From Alternaria dauci (taxonomy: Eukaryota; Ascomycota; Dothideomycetes; Pleosporales; Pleosporaceae), in NCBI RefSeq assembly GCF_042100115.1, contig NC_091274.1, positions 930,001-994,000 of the forward strand: a DNA stretch of 64,000 nt. The letters run 5' to 3'. Below, one piece after another: positions 1 to 12,050 of this stretch (positions are counted from its first letter, which is position 1; every line of letters begins with the position of its first letter). The notes below the pieces were generated by a model, which was given only the letters and a program-made list of their open reading frames with translations, searched no databases and was not told where the DNA came from. Both the position numbers and the translations under genes were made by a program.

Positions 1-2
1 CC

Positions 3-1730
3 GTCGGACCTTCGGCAGGCTACCAGTACGTCGCTCTCCCCCGGCATTCGCCTTTGCCTTCGCCTTCGCCCTCGTACGAAGCTACGCTGGCTGATTCGTT
101 GAACACGGCTGACATATCCAAAAGGTCGTTCCACAACCATCTGCCTACACCTTCGCAGACACCTACCCAGGACTCCTTCATGAACACCAACAACTTCAGC
201 AGCAACTTTGCCCCCAACATGGACCACACCATGTCAGCCCACATGTCGATGAAGCAAGCGCTCATGGACCAAAGTGATGACGTACCAGACTACGCGCACT
301 CGACTGGGCAATCGGTATCAAGCTACGGCCACGACTCTCCTGCCACGCCACACACAGCACAGGACGACATGGACTTCAAGCAGCCTGCGAATGGTGAGGA
401 CCTCCGCAGGATAGACTCCTGGCTCTTCGACCAGTTCTGTGCTTACAATGACCCAGATATGCGCCCGGTACCCAAGTTCGAAAGAACATACACCGACATT
501 GCTGCCGACACTGGCTTCTACGAGCCCAGCGCTGTTACCCAATCAGTGTCGCAGTCCAAGCCAGCACAGTCGTCGTTGCTCTCCCCATACCGCAGCAATA
601 CCAACGAAAACGTACAGCGAGCGCTCCAGGCTGCACAGTACGCGCGCTCACAGTCGCCAAGCAGCACTGCCTCAAGAAGTGACTCACCCTTCCGCAAGAG
701 CTCACCCTACCGACAGCCAAGCAACTCGTTCGCCTCGCCCATGAACACTGCTGTTGCGGCACGTGAGCAAAATCGCCAGGCTGATGCCGCTTACGCTATG
801 AAGTCTCAGATGCAACCGAGCGATGACTCTGAGCCAAAGACCATTTCCCCCAAGGATGCTCTGCTGGACTTCCGGGAATCGGACGAAGAGTCAAAGGTTC
901 CACTGTTCCCGGACAGTGGCGCTAGCGAGTACGATGGCCAATACAACGGTGGCGAACAATATAGGACTGCTACCCAATCCAGCTTTGACGCACCATCCTC
1001 ATCACAGTCCTACGGTCGCGACAGTTGGGCAACACCACAATTCTCACCAAACTTCTCCACTGCAACCGCTCCGTCGTTACAACAGTCGTCCAGCTTCAAC
1101 TTCGCCACACCATCGATAGGGAACATGCACGGTCTGTCCATGAACGCACCATCTCAGTACCGATCAACAACCAACACCATGTCGTCGGCAATCGACCAGA
1201 CACCCGAATTCCCTGCGCATTTGACATCGATGGAATCCAGCGCAAGCGAAGCTGAGCCACCGAATGGTAGCCAAAATAGCGTCTTGTCCGACCGCTATAT
1301 GACGAAGCCAACATCTACGACTGCTGAGTCTGGTACCTACTCATGCACGTATCATGGCTGCTCCCAGCGTTTCGAGACCCCACAAAAACTCCAGAAGCAC
1401 AAGCGTGAGGGTCATCGAAGTGCCAATCTCAGCACAGCTATGACGTCGGCGGCTATTTTGGAACGCAATTCGCAAGCGGGACCCCACAAGTGTGAGCGCA
1501 TCAACCCCACGACCGGCAAGCCTTGCAACACTGTATTTTCCCGCCCTTATGACCTCACACGTCATGAGGACACAATACACAATGCACGCAAGCAAAAGGT
1601 CCGCTGCGCACTCTGCGTTGAGGAAAAGACCTTCTCGCGCAATGACGCATTGACACGCCATATGCGCGTAGTGCATCCCGAGGTCGACTTCCCCGGAAAG
1701 CACCGCAGGCGTGGAGGTAACCATGACTGA
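3..1730 (+). CDS. RPN4: Rpn4-type C2H2 zinc-finger transcription factor, 5' end missing
   Basis: The frame is already open at base 3 and has no ATG near it, so the gene begins before the window; about 575 residues are visible. Most of the protein is a low-complexity Ser/Gln/Pro/Asn-rich stretch with acidic patches, as in activation domains. Three zinc fingers lie at the C-terminus: a classical C-x4-C finger near visible residue 447, an atypical finger near 497 in which the two cysteines are ten residues apart (motif NPTTGKPC), and a third C-x2-C finger near 534 (motif RNDALTRHMRVVH). The atypical-plus-classical pair separated by a short basic linker resembles the C-terminus of yeast Rpn4, the activator of proteasome genes. 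A nuclear regulator is therefore expected; targeting of proteasome genes is inferred from the family. The stop is TGA, followed by a long gene-free region. Confidence 0.75.
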   Translation, partial: VGPSAGYQYVALPRHSPLPSPSPSYEATLADSLNTADISKRSFHNHLPTPSQTPTQDSFMNTNNFSSNFAPNMDHTMSAHMSMKQALMDQSDDVPDYAHSTGQSVSSYGHDSPATPHTAQDDMDFKQPANGEDLRRIDSWLFDQFCAYNDPDMRPVPKFERTYTDIAADTGFYEPSAVTQSVSQSKPAQSSLLSPYRSNTNENVQRALQAAQYARSQSPSSTASRSDSPFRKSSPYRQPSNSFASPMNTAVAAREQNRQADAAYAMKSQMQPSDDSEPKTISPKDALLDFRESDEESKVPLFPDSGASEYDGQYNGGEQYRTATQSSFDAPSSSQSYGRDSWATPQFSPNFSTATAPSLQQSSSFNFATPSIGNMHGLSMNAPSQYRSTTNTMSSAIDQTPEFPAHLTSMESSASEAEPPNGSQNSVLSDRYMTKPTSTTAESGTYSCTYHGCSQRFETPQKLQKHKREGHRSANLSTAMTSAAILERNSQAGPHKCERINPTTGKPCNTVFSRPYDLTRHEDTIHNARKQKVRCALCVEEKTFSRNDALTRHMRVVHPEVDFPGKHRRRGGNHD

Positions 1731-4700
1731 GCATAGCGCAATGCGCGGCGTTCACCGATTTCCGCGGAAGCCAGGCCCCTGCATCTCCGTTGCGCACATG
1801 CCAGAATAGCCGTGACTGTTCTATGGCACGCAGCTGACCACACGGATGAAATGCTACGCACGAAGATTCTTCCTTGCCAATCTGGACTTCGACAACAAGC
1901 GTGTTTTCGTGTCTTGGACACAGCCAAAAAATGGTGCTTATCCCCGCGTCTCTCACATTCGTGGTCACGCGCCTGGTTGCATCGCATTCAGTTGTCGCTG
2001 GTCGGAACTGAATCATTCGGCGTTTCGGGCTCTTTCCTTTCGACTGTACAGTATTCTTCCTTATTTCCTAGTACATTTTTGCGACATGACTTTTCAGCGA
2101 CCAACAAGCGGGCGCATGGGACGATGATTTGATGAAAGAGATGGGTTTCGTATGTGCACAAAAAGCGATGATTTCCATAGACGGCATCGCTGGTTCCTGG
2201 AGCTTTGGCTACGTTTGGGATTAGATTTCATTATTCTCGATATACCTGACTCCATTTGGGGCATCATAATGCTGTACAACACTTCACTGTTCCTCGAATT
2301 GTCGCAGCCACTTGTTTGCCTATACATTGTACTCAGCAACGTTGTGACAGCAAGAGAAGGGAGAAGCAAGCGCATGTATTGAATCTCTTGTAGCTAGGAT
2401 TGATATCCCAAAGTAATTTCAACGTCAAACGGTATTCTACTCTCACACTGTCTGTTCACTTCGTGCGGTTGTATGGTCATTATTGACTGGAAGCGTTTTT
2501 TTTTTTTGAGCTGCCACCACGCATGTTGTACATGGTAACGGCGTCGCCGGCCTCAATCCAAATGGCACGCTCTGACCTACACCCACTGCAAGCATCGTAC
2601 GTCTTCTTACACTGCAGCATGGACAACCCAAGCTGACACCACTTCAAGTCTTACACTCTAGATTCAGCCTCTTGTCCCAAGTGTAACATTGTCGGCTATG
2701 CATACTACAAGCAAAAGCACACACAGTTGCACGGCTAAAGTGCGCACAAGGGTGAGTGCGCCACGAGATCTGGGCCCATTACCGCCCGTCCGCGGGCCCC
2801 GCTAGCGGCCTCAGCCTCTCTTCGTCCAACGCATGCATCTCCATGCATCTCCTATCAGATAGAACAAGTTGTCGTTCTAGAAGCCTTCGATTTTTCTTTT
2901 CCTTCTACAATGTGGCCGAGGAAGTTGGATTTCAAAGCAGAAGCAAAGCATTTGATCGGGCCGAGGCCCGGGAATAGCGATGGTGGTATGTGTACCCGAT
3001 GCAGCAACATGGCATCCATGATTCCATGGTTGCGTGACGCCCGCCGGTGAAAATGTGGGCATGGTGAGTATCGCATTGGTATCATTTGATTTATCAGCCA
3101 TTTACCAGAAGCTGTGGTGCCGAATTCGACAACCTGCATATCAGCACATGGTTTGCATAATGGCGTGGTCTCGATGCACTGCGACCCAATCCATGGCTCC
3201 ACTGAAAAATGTCGGACCTGGTTTGCACGAACCTAAAAGATGCATCAGTCCCTGTCTTGTTGCTGCTGTCCCTTCGGATCCGAGATGGATGTGGGACGGA
3301 TGTTTGGTGGGTTGAGCGTGATGGGGAACCGCCGCCGATGCGGTTTGAGTGCATGGCGTCATGTAGGGCTGAGAAGAGCGCTGGGCATCGGGCAATGCAT
3401 TGTATCGATAGCAACGGTGCGCTTGCAGTTGTTTGGCGGGAACGGCATCAGAAGTTACAATAAGGTTTCAATAGCTTGTGTTCCAAACCCAAGTTCGCAT
3501 CATCTTCTGCTCCTAGCATTTGACGAATGAAGCTATTGACGTCGTTTTGAGACATGCAGTTCGGTCGAGATTCGGTCCACCCACGCAGCTTCAACCGGTG
3601 TCAGCTACCAAGAAAAATTGACAGGAAGGGTTTCATGCAAGCTAATGATGGCTTCTCCATATCTACCGTCGAAAAAGAATTAAACACACTCGCCCAATGA
3701 TACGCATATGGCTGTTTTCCTTCTTACACGGTATACGCTTGAAGATCGCCGGTAACGTCAACCGGATAACCTTTCCCAGCTCCACGCGAATGACGACCTT
3801 TACCCACTGTCCGTCTCCATCTCAATCCGAACTTCCGCGGCGCAAGTCTTTCTTGGCTACAGCTGTCGATGCGAGTTGGAGCACAAGGTTCCACTGATAT
3901 GAAAAAATGGTGAAGTCACTAGAAGCCAGTTATCGCGTCGACGTCTGCCGATCATGATGCGTTGCTCATTTGCGGTCTCCGCTGATTGGTTCCAGCGGTC
4001 GCTGTGGGATGTGCGCGTGGACAGTCGTTCCACGGAAAGAGATTGTGCGCATGCGCTATCATTGAATGTATTCCGAGGATCTGAGACAGGCTGGCATTGA
4101 TGGCACTAGCTAGCTGTTGGGCTGTGGCTGGTGAGAACGGAGTCTTACGACATGTGAACCATTCATGTGGGCGGGATCACCAAGGCTTTAGACGAGTTGC
4201 TGAACGTGCCACGGTTCTGTTGCAGAAAATGACATGTCAAAGTTCCGATGTAGTTGTCAGGAAGAGCTTCGAGCATTTCTGGTCCTATGCTGTCATGCTA
4301 CTTCACAATTCTTGTACTCGCACATCGCATCTCACAGTAATCCGCTACAACCATGCTCTCTCAGTAATGGGTATTAGCTGAAGTGTTGACTCAAACCACA
4401 CCCTAGTGCTATTGGAAAAGTTGGATGTGTGAGAGTACCGGCATCCTTCCAAGTATCACAAAGATAATGCTCAAATGCAGTTCAGACAAAACTACTCATC
4501 TTAACTACTCCGTAGATTCTTCTCAAGGTGTATTCTACTCAAAACTTGCATGGTATGAAGTGGTACCTGAGTAACTGGAAAGTCTCGTTATAGCTTTCGC
4601 AACATCACCAGAGCTGTATTCATGTATTTGATTTTGTTGAGAGTCCTGCCAAAGTTGTATTATCCCCGATAGCCCGTTTTTCGCATTCGATAAGTGAGCC

Positions 4701-4777
4701 TCGGGTAGACTGGCACTACAAAATGGCTGCGGTCGAGCTATGACATCGTCCTGGCACAGAGTCTTGGTGCGCCTTTT
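1731..4777. other. gene-poor intergenic region (3 kb)
   Basis: It presumably holds the 3' UTR of the Rpn4-like gene and the 3' flank of the membrane-protein gene at 4778-6049. Open frames here are short, lack recognisable domains and are not linked by splice sites. A 12-base T run lies near 2498-2509. I saw no RNA gene or clear repeat. Confidence 0.5.
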
Positions 4778-6049
4778 CTAGATGTGAGGAAACATGTCAG
4801 ACCACTCCACTCCACGAAAGCTACTTGCAGGAAGCGCTCTTAGACTAGCAAAACCTTCTACGATGATGAACAACCGCGCGAGTCCATATGCCCCAAATAG
4901 TGGGACGGTGAGTGCGTACTGAAAGAAAGGATGTATCTGGTACATTAGTTGTGTAACGGTGTCGACTTGCGGAATCCCTAATCGACGACAAAGGTTCGGT
5001 AATTGCCATATGGTCAGGAACCAAAGATTACCAAAGACAAAGCCACATCCGAGGAGTAGGACAAAGGCACTACGCGAGAGGTTTCTTTCTAACGGTGATG
5101 GAAAGTTGAAGTCCCACGCGATGAAGTGTATGCAAATGAAGGTGAGTGATACAATCGTGGATATTGCCCACTCGGATATCGTCACTTTCCCAGGGTTCAT
5201 CCGCGACGTGTTTTTGAATCGTGTAATTGGCACATGTTTAGAGTCTGTACCCAGTTGGAGCAAGTGCTCAAGCCCCCACATGATGGGGTCAAGAATTTGA
5301 TAGGGATCTGGAGGTGGATTGATAAAGTCGAGCGGAGTGAGTTCGAATGGTTGCTTGGCTACATCCTCTGCTAGTACAAGTACATCTCTCAATTCAAGCG
5401 ATCCTTCGAGATGTAGAGTGACCGTCGTGTCAACGTCCAACGGCTTATGGAACCAGAAGTAGAATGTTGGAAACGTGCATAGCACGATAGCAACAACGTC
5501 CAGCTCGAGCATGCATACGTTCAAATGCTGAACGGCGCGGCCGATACATTGGAGGGCGAACCAGAGTATCTGGATGGAAGTAAGGATACGAACGAAAGCG
5601 TCTGCTTTGTTCCTGTCCTGGATGGTGTCTCGTTGAATGCTGGGGAAACCGATGAAGCCGTGCTCAACAAGGTAGTGAATCTGATGGGCGTTGACGGGAA
5701 ATGGCGGGTAGTCTGGAGGGTCAAGCATGAAGCCTCCCATGTCGGCGAAGAACGCGTGTGTCATGGACCAGTCATGATATCCAAGTTTGGTAAACTCGGA
5801 CACAGAGTGTCGCGCGGAGAGATACTGGACCTGGGCGAATGACGCTAGGATTTCGGGAAAGAAGATGGTAAAGGCGACCCATGAAAGTTTTGTTGATAGA
5901 TATGACCGGAAGTCGTGTTTGTCGGGCACGTTCAGAAACAGAACAGACCAACTGCACAAAAACATGGTGACAAGGCAGCTCCAGACGATGTCAATCGTAC
6001 CGCGTTCATTTGGCGAAGAAACCCAGCCGTGGACCAGTGTTGAGTTCAT
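4778..6049 (-). CDS. fungal-specific multi-pass membrane protein of unknown function
   Basis: Single-exon gene of 423 residues. The first in-frame ATG is at 6049; the frame upstream has only a TTG and then a TAG. The N-terminus carries the block GWVSSPNERGTIDIVWSC followed by a hydrophobic stretch. This is characteristic of a large, often multicopy family in filamentous ascomycetes, usually annotated as hypothetical transmembrane proteins. Hydrophobic segments lie near the N-terminus, in the middle (FPTFYFWF) and in three or four stretches in the last 140 residues, so it is probably an integral membrane protein with a central soluble loop. I know of no established biochemical function. The gene sits alone between two gaps of more than 1 kb, in keeping with an accessory, variable family. 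Confidence 0.75.
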   Translation of the reverse strand: MNSTLVHGWVSSPNERGTIDIVWSCLVTMFLCSWSVLFLNVPDKHDFRSYLSTKLSWVAFTIFFPEILASFAQVQYLSARHSVSEFTKLGYHDWSMTHAFFADMGGFMLDPPDYPPFPVNAHQIHYLVEHGFIGFPSIQRDTIQDRNKADAFVRILTSIQILWFALQCIGRAVQHLNVCMLELDVVAIVLCTFPTFYFWFHKPLDVDTTVTLHLEGSLELRDVLVLAEDVAKQPFELTPLDFINPPPDPYQILDPIMWGLEHLLQLGTDSKHVPITRFKNTSRMNPGKVTISEWAISTIVSLTFICIHFIAWDFNFPSPLERNLSRSAFVLLLGCGFVFGNLWFLTIWQLPNLCRRLGIPQVDTVTQLMYQIHPFFQYALTVPLFGAYGLARLFIIVEGFASLRALPASSFRGVEWSDMFPHI

Positions 6050-7380
6050 GAGTGTTATCGATGCATGCGCAGATCTCTGATCCAAGGTCGACGAGAAATA
6101 TTTGTGTGCCTAGTGGGCATCTTTATAACACCCTGATGGTTGTCAACAGCACGAGGTCAGGCTGAGTTCAACAGACCGTGCTCTTATCAATAGTAGTTCA
6201 CAGTTGGAGGGTGCGCGTTGTCTCACAAACCCAATGAACCGCAGGATCCTGGCGTAATCAGCATTCAGATGAGGTTACTTGAAGGAGTGTGAGTCTGGGA
6301 TTTGCAGCCACCAGATAAGTACCAAGTCGTACAATTGGTTTGATTTCGGAAGGAGCAAGGCTGACCCGTGTGAGGCTACGTGGGGGCGGAATGTACAGTC
6401 ACTTGCAGCAAACGAGAAACGGAAACGCGGGCTCGGGAGAGGCCGTCCTACCCAAATGCTGGGTTGGAATTGCCATTATTCTGCTTGGCAAGACAGAAAT
6501 AGAATTGTGGGTGTTGTCCAATCGTATTGTGAACCAGCGCCATCGACGACATCCGACTAGTTGTGTGGACACATTGTTTGCTGGAACTTGGAACTAATTC
6601 TTCAATGCTGACCGAGTCCTACAGTGTTGTTGATAGAGTCAAGATTTCGACAAGACTTGTATTGAATAGTGATAATTTGCTAGTGTCGCATCAGATTGGC
6701 GGTATTGCAACATCCTATACGTAACAGTACCAATATTGGATCTGATGCTGGTAGTGAAACTTGCCAGTACCGCATGTGCCGGGGTGACAAATTTTTCAGT
6801 ACTCAATCTGTCGGGCGTGAAAAGCTACCAGGCTTCGAAGGGTTTCTGGACGTATTCAGGTTGCCGATAATGGATATTGACGATACATATTGAATAGTTT
6901 ACCGGTACTGGGTAAATTGCCGGGCGTGAATCATTGCCGGTACCGAGATATTATGACAGTGAATAGGTGACGCTCTGGTCATATGCTAGAGCTAGATAGG
7001 TCATTTGTATTGATTCATACACACCCGCACTTTCGACTCTCTCAATACAACGGATATGTTTCTACTTCCTGTCAGCATTGATGAATATGTTCCTACAGGC
7101 AATAATCTTGCACACATCCTTGAACTGAGCACCACACGAGAACTAACGAGAGAGACAGACAGTAAAAGCGCATACCTACTTAACACATGTACTGTGTGGT
7201 GCTATGCTTCATTCAAAACCACAAACGCTAACCCCACCAACCCGTTGTTCCAACGCCGTATTCCGCAATACAGATGCAAGTGCGTTCCACCGAACCAGGT
7301 GAAATGTGCCTTTTCTTCCAAATCCTTCCTCATGTCTTTGTGCGCGCCGGAAACGAAACATGGCGATCGTTTCGAGGACT
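6050..7380. other. intergenic region (1.3 kb)
   Basis: This lies upstream of the membrane-protein gene and downstream of the p24 gene, both on the minus strand. Between 6700 and 6960 there are several short CCGGTAC-type palindromic words and two copies of GCCGGGCGTGAA-like sequence, perhaps worn repeat DNA. No convincing gene was found. Confidence 0.45.
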
Positions 7381-8190
7381 CTAGGTAAGCTTCTGCTTGA
7401 TGAAGAAAGCTCGCAAATGCGATAGTTGCCAAACGCATGTAACACCGAGGATGACAAGTTGGATGAGTGTCCAGCGAACGACACGCGAGTTGGTGTGCTC
7501 GGACTGATCGCGGAATTCGGCTTCGCGCTCCTGCAGAATGTATTAGCCAGCGTTCTCGCATCCATGCGGCCAATCTCTAGGTGGGAAACTCACTCTCTGG
7601 AAGACCTGTTCCCTCCTGACGTCCTGCAACCTCGAGTTGAGGTCCTTGACCTTCTGCACCAGCGTCTCGACCTTGTCCTTGTCCGTGCTCTCGATTCTGC
7701 TGGTCTCGCCAATCGCCATGTCCAGTGTGAACTTGACTGTGCCGTGTACACCTGAGCTCAACCAACCCCCACCACTGCTCGGCACATTCTGGGGTGTCAC
7801 GCAGATTCTATGTTGACCGCTGTCGGCAGCGCTGAAAGTGAAGCGGCCCTCGGATGTCCCTCGTTGGGCAACGATGCGGTGGTTGCTATCGAATGTCTCT
7901 TCCACGGTGACGAAGACGCCGACGTCGGGCTTGGTTTGGTAGGTCTTGGTTGCGTCGTCCCATGCTTCGGCGTGGTAGTGGCCTAGTCATGTTAGTCGTA
8001 ATTCTTGCGCCGGCTTTGTGACGTCTCGACGCCAAGAGACCCATTGGAGAGCATGTCTCGTACCAACGACCAGTGTATCCTTGGGCAATTCCTCGTAGAA
8101 GCACTTCTGGACCGCACCGTCCATGAAGAAGTGCAGCGCTTGTGACGGCACCGCTAGCGCAGCGGCGAGCAGCAATGTTGGTTTCCACAT
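7381..8190 (-). CDS. p24/EMP24 family cargo receptor (alpha-type, Erp-like)
   Basis: Three exons (8190-8064, 7982-7594, 7530-7381) give 221 residues, the usual p24 length. Residues 1-18 are a cleavable signal peptide (MWKPTLLL...SQA). A GOLD domain follows, with the typical start [20 protein letters not shown] and a second cysteine in RICVTP. Then come a coiled-coil segment around [17 protein letters not shown], one transmembrane helix and a short tail, FFIKQKLT. The FF plus lysine tail is the COPII/COPI sorting signal of p24 proteins, which cycle between ER and Golgi and help select cargo such as GPI-anchored proteins. The sequence after the signal peptide resembles the Erp1/TMED4/9 branch. 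Both introns have GT-AG ends; intron 1 has a GACTAAC branch site. Confidence 0.88.
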
Positions 8191-8861
8191 ATTGGCAGTA
8201 CTATTTCCCTGCGAAGGACTGGCTGTGCGCGGAGTTGAGTGTTGGGCGAGCTGGTCACTTGGGAAACTTGAAGCTCCAATGCTTCGAGATCGCGAAACTC
8301 CAGGTGTACGTTCCGAAAGCGGTTAGACTCCCGACACGTGCCTTCTTTCGCGTCTTAATCTGACTCGAACATGACTCTGGCTTCAGGACTACTACTGTCA
8401 ACTGAGAGTGTTTTTTGAGAGAGGACAGCTTTCCGAAATGCAGTTCAAAAATGCGAGAGGCTGATGCTGAATATGGACTGTGGTGGACAGGTCTGGAGCA
8501 TCACCGTGGTAGCGCGTAAAGGATGTGGTACTCTGTTTACTGTGGTACATACTGCTGAATCCCTGTGTAGTCATTTGGCTCCTCCTCTCGTTTCTCCTTA
8601 CCGGTAGTCGAGTCGGCGGCGATTACCTATACAGCTATGCCCACCTCTTTGAGACACCTCCGAGGCCAACCCCGCAGCTACAGCGTATAACCCAGGCAAA
8701 CAAATCGTCCGCAGGCGGTTGATTACGTTGACAATGCTAAAGACCCTTGCTAAACCTCTTACTATTTCACAAAATCAGCCAGGACATCTACCTCATCTCA
8801 AGTGCTACACCAAGTGATCTCCGCCTCCATCTTCATACAACCAGTCGAATCCACCACCGAC
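8191..8861. other. divergent intergenic promoter region
   Basis: A 671-bp region between the p24 gene (minus strand) and the dehydrogenase (plus strand), so it should hold both promoters and 5' UTRs. No distinct motif stands out. Confidence 0.4.
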
Positions 8862-9806
8862 ATGGCACTCTTCTCACCCTCAGTATCCGCTCTCCACGCT
8901 CTGAAATCAACACCAAAAACCATTCTCATAACAGGCGGATCTTCCGGCATCGGTCTAGCAACAACAAATCTCCTTTCAACCCTGAACCCTTCCCACAACC
9001 TTGTCGTGGTCGACCTGCAGCCCCCACCCCAGTCCTTCAACCACCCTTCCTCAAACCTACTATTCCACAAATGTGACGTGACCTCCTGGGTCTCCCAACG
9101 CGCTGGTTTCGAAGCAGCACACAAACGCTTCGGCCGCATAGACTGCGTCTTCGTCAACGCCGGGATCGCCGAACAGGGCGACCAATTCTTCAACGACACG
9201 CTCGATAGCGATGGCAGACTCGCTGAGCCAAATCGGAAAACTCTGACTCTGGATATGGATGCCGCGGCCGACACAACAAAACTCGCCATCCACTATCTGC
9301 GGAAAAATGGGAAAGAAGGGGGTTCGATTGTGCTAACAGCTAGTCTGGCAGGCTATCTAGCCTCAGCAGGGGCGCCGTTGTATTCCGCGGCGAAACACGG
9401 TGTCGTGGGCTTGATGAGAGCGTTGAAGCAAGAGTGTGCCAAACTAAACATTAACATATCAGTTGTTGCGCCTGCCATAACGGCTACGCCTATTTTGGCA
9501 GCAAACAACAGCGCCCTGGCCATGGACCCGGATGTGTATGTGAGGGAGATGGCCAAGGCGGGTGTGCCGATTAACAGACCGGAAGCTGTTGCTTTGGCCG
9601 TCTGTTGGTTGTTGAATGAGGGAACCAAGGCGAATGGTGCGGGCATATTCGTCCAAGCAGATCGATTTGCGGATTTGGAGAAAGGTTTGGCGAAGAACAG
9701 GCAGGCGTGGATGGGCAAGGACATGTTAGATCTGTTTCGTGGGGGAAGAAGTGCGCCATTGTTTGCGAGGCTGGAGCAGGAGGGAGAATCAAAGGCGAAG
9801 ATATGA
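8862..9806 (+). CDS. short-chain dehydrogenase/reductase (classical SDR)
   Basis: Single exon, 314 residues. The ATG at 8862 was chosen because the frame upstream opens only with GTG and the SDR fold begins soon after it. The nucleotide-binding motif TGGSSGIG is at about residues 26-33, VNAG at about 104-107, the catalytic serine region in LTASLAG and the catalytic YSAAK motif near residue 187. All four classical SDR elements are intact, so an active NAD(P)-dependent oxidoreductase is expected. The acidic residue VVD after the second beta strand favours NAD(H). The fold and the C-terminal extension resemble 15-hydroxyprostaglandin-dehydrogenase-like fungal SDRs; the substrate cannot be read from sequence. 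It is convergent with SWC4, with 202 bp between the stops. Confidence 0.88.
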   Translation: MALFSPSVSALHALKSTPKTILITGGSSGIGLATTNLLSTLNPSHNLVVVDLQPPPQSFNHPSSNLLFHKCDVTSWVSQRAGFEAAHKRFGRIDCVFVNAGIAEQGDQFFNDTLDSDGRLAEPNRKTLTLDMDAAADTTKLAIHYLRKNGKEGGSIVLTASLAGYLASAGAPLYSAAKHGVVGLMRALKQECAKLNINISVVAPAITATPILAANNSALAMDPDVYVREMAKAGVPINRPEAVALAVCWLLNEGTKANGAGIFVQADRFADLEKGLAKNRQAWMGKDMLDLFRGGRSAPLFARLEQEGESKAKI

Positions 9807-10008
9807 TGTGAGACACGAATAGTCAGGGAGGTAGGAGGATGTTGTACATTCGTGCGCATACGACTGATTACGCATCATTGGACGGCAATGTAAATGTCGG
9901 TATATATATCCAATCCCATATCGTATCCCAACGTTTCCCTTTCTTGCCATCCCAACGCCATCGCTATGCTAGCAAAAAGAAGAGTAAATCAAACTTCTAC
10001 TCGGGTGC

Positions 10009-12050
10009 TCATTTCCTCGCCCTCTTACTGCTAACCTCGCTGCTTTGAGAAAACACGCTTGCACTTCTCTTGTGCCCTTGCCCTGATGCACCCTGACTAG
10101 TCGCTCTTGACTGCTGTTTACTATCATCCTCCCCCTCTGCATCCACGTCCCCATCATCTTCTTCCCCATTGAAGCCTCCCTCATCTTCCTCGCCCTCAGC
10201 GTCATCGTCGGGATTATCACCGTCATTGTCGTCTTCGTGATCATCCCTATTTGCGTCGCCATCGTCCCCGTAGTTCTTATTAACATCGTCCTCATCTTCA
10301 TCGTCGTCATTCTCTCCATCGGCATCGACTTCCCCACCTGGTGTCTGTTGCGAGTCGGGAACTTCGTGTTTCGCTTGGCCTTCTCCTTCTCCTTCACCGC
10401 TCTCGTTTCGCCGAGCTTTCATAGCAAGCAAAACTTTGCATTCTCCCTCCTCCTTCTCGCGAACTTTGCGCACGTCGAGTAATTTGCTGACCTTTGTGAC
10501 GAGACTCTCAAATACCTCACCGACCTTACTCGTCGGGATACTGACAATATCACTGACACCCAAAGCCGCCAACATTTGGCCAATCTTTTGGGTTTGAACA
10601 TTGCTTTTCGCCTGTCGCATCTTAAGCAGCTTGTCGGAGCCAAACGTAACGCCCGAAGTAAGTCTATCATGTGTTGATACATTGAAGCGATGTTCTTGAT
10701 GTGGAGAGAGGTGCTTGACTGGCGTTTGCGCGGTGGGTTGTTGGTTCTGTGCCATGCTTTGCCGTCGATTTGCTGCTGAGAGTTGTTGTTGTGCCGAGCC
10801 GGGAGTGTGCACCATGTCGTTCGCGGAGAGGCTGAGGCGGCCAGGTCCTGTTCCGCCGCCTGAAGCGCGTTTCTTGCTGCGGTCTTGCTGAAACAGCTGC
10901 TGGAAGAGAGCCTGGAGGGCTTGCGACGATGTAAAGGCCTGTAATCCGGCAGAGACTGCCTGGTTTTGGGGCGGTGCGTCCAGTCGTGCCCTAAGTTCCT
11001 CGCGCTCAGCATCGAGTCGGTTGGCTGCCATGTTGATGCGCTGGAGCTCTGTGAGCAAGAACTCCTCCTCTTTAACCTCATCCATGGTGCGATTGATGAG
11101 TGCTGTGGCCAGCATCTTTCGATTCCGTTCCATCACCGGGTCGAACTTTGTAAGCATCTCGTAGAGGCTGTACTGGTCTGCGTCCATTGAGACTTCTGGT
11201 ATGCGTTGCTTCATGAGCTTGGCCGAAATATCGTAGAAACGTGCCTTTAGATCCTCTAGCGATCGCTTCTTGGACGGGGCAAAAGGCATCGTGGCTAGTG
11301 CATGGTCCTCGCCGTTTGCAGTTTCCGGTGGGTGTGGCTGTGATGGCTTGTAGTCATAGCGATCCCATATCACAGGCCAGCGGTATGAGTAGTCTCGTAC
11401 CACTTCGAATAGGTAGTCTGTTTCCTCGCGGCTCCAGTCGTTGCTGCGTAGGTACTGGTCGTACTCCTCGTCTGTAAAGCCGGGCATGTCTACCTTGATG
11501 TCGTATTTGGCGTAGTCGGCGCACAGTTCGAGGTAGTTGTCGGTGGCGTCGCTTTCCTGCATCGTCGCGTCGTCGGCTTCCTGTACGGGCGGGGCGGTGG
11601 TGGGCTTGCGCCGCCAGTGCTTCAGAACGAGGCCATCGTTGCGCGCTGGGTTGGTAAACGGCTGTTGTATCCTAGCGACGCGAATTAGCCAATCTTCCAC
11701 AGGATCCTCGCCCTTACATACCATCGCTTCGCCGGCCCCGTGCTCTGTCTCTTTGCCCGGTACGCCTTCTTTTCCTCGTAGACGGCGACAGGCGGTGGCC
11801 GTTCGCCATATAGCGCAGCAACCTCGCGCGCAACACCCTCTGGTCGAATGAGAGTCAGTCTCGACCTTTTGACGATTTCCCAAGGAAAGACGTAAGGACT
11901 GCCAAACGTACGTATCTTCCTGCTCCCTCCTGCAGGCTTTGACCGCTTCTGTGTCTGCGCCGCCACTGCTGCTGGACCAACTGCCTTTGGCGCATCACCG
12001 CCGGCAGCAGGCAGCCCGAGCATGTCGCGCACATCGCGTCCCGACGCCAT
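10009..12050 (-). CDS. SWC4: Swc4/DMAP1 subunit of SWR1 and NuA4 chromatin complexes
   Basis: Three exons (12050-11912, 11839-11722, 11671-10009) encode about 639 residues. The N-terminus MASGRDVRDMLGLP and the block GVAREVAALYG are Swc4/DMAP1 signatures. PFTNPARNDGLVLKHWRR precedes a SANT/Myb-like domain at about residues 145-205 (EEYDQYLRSNDWSREETDYL). A helical region and a very acidic, low-complexity Asp/Glu/Gly/Asn tail follow, which is longer than in yeast. In other fungi Swc4 is shared by SWR1, which deposits H2A.Z, and the NuA4 acetyltransferase. Intron 1 is inferred to end at CCAG after a CTGAC branch site; an upstream AG would change the phase. Intron 2 is 50 nt with a GTATGT donor. 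Confidence 0.9.
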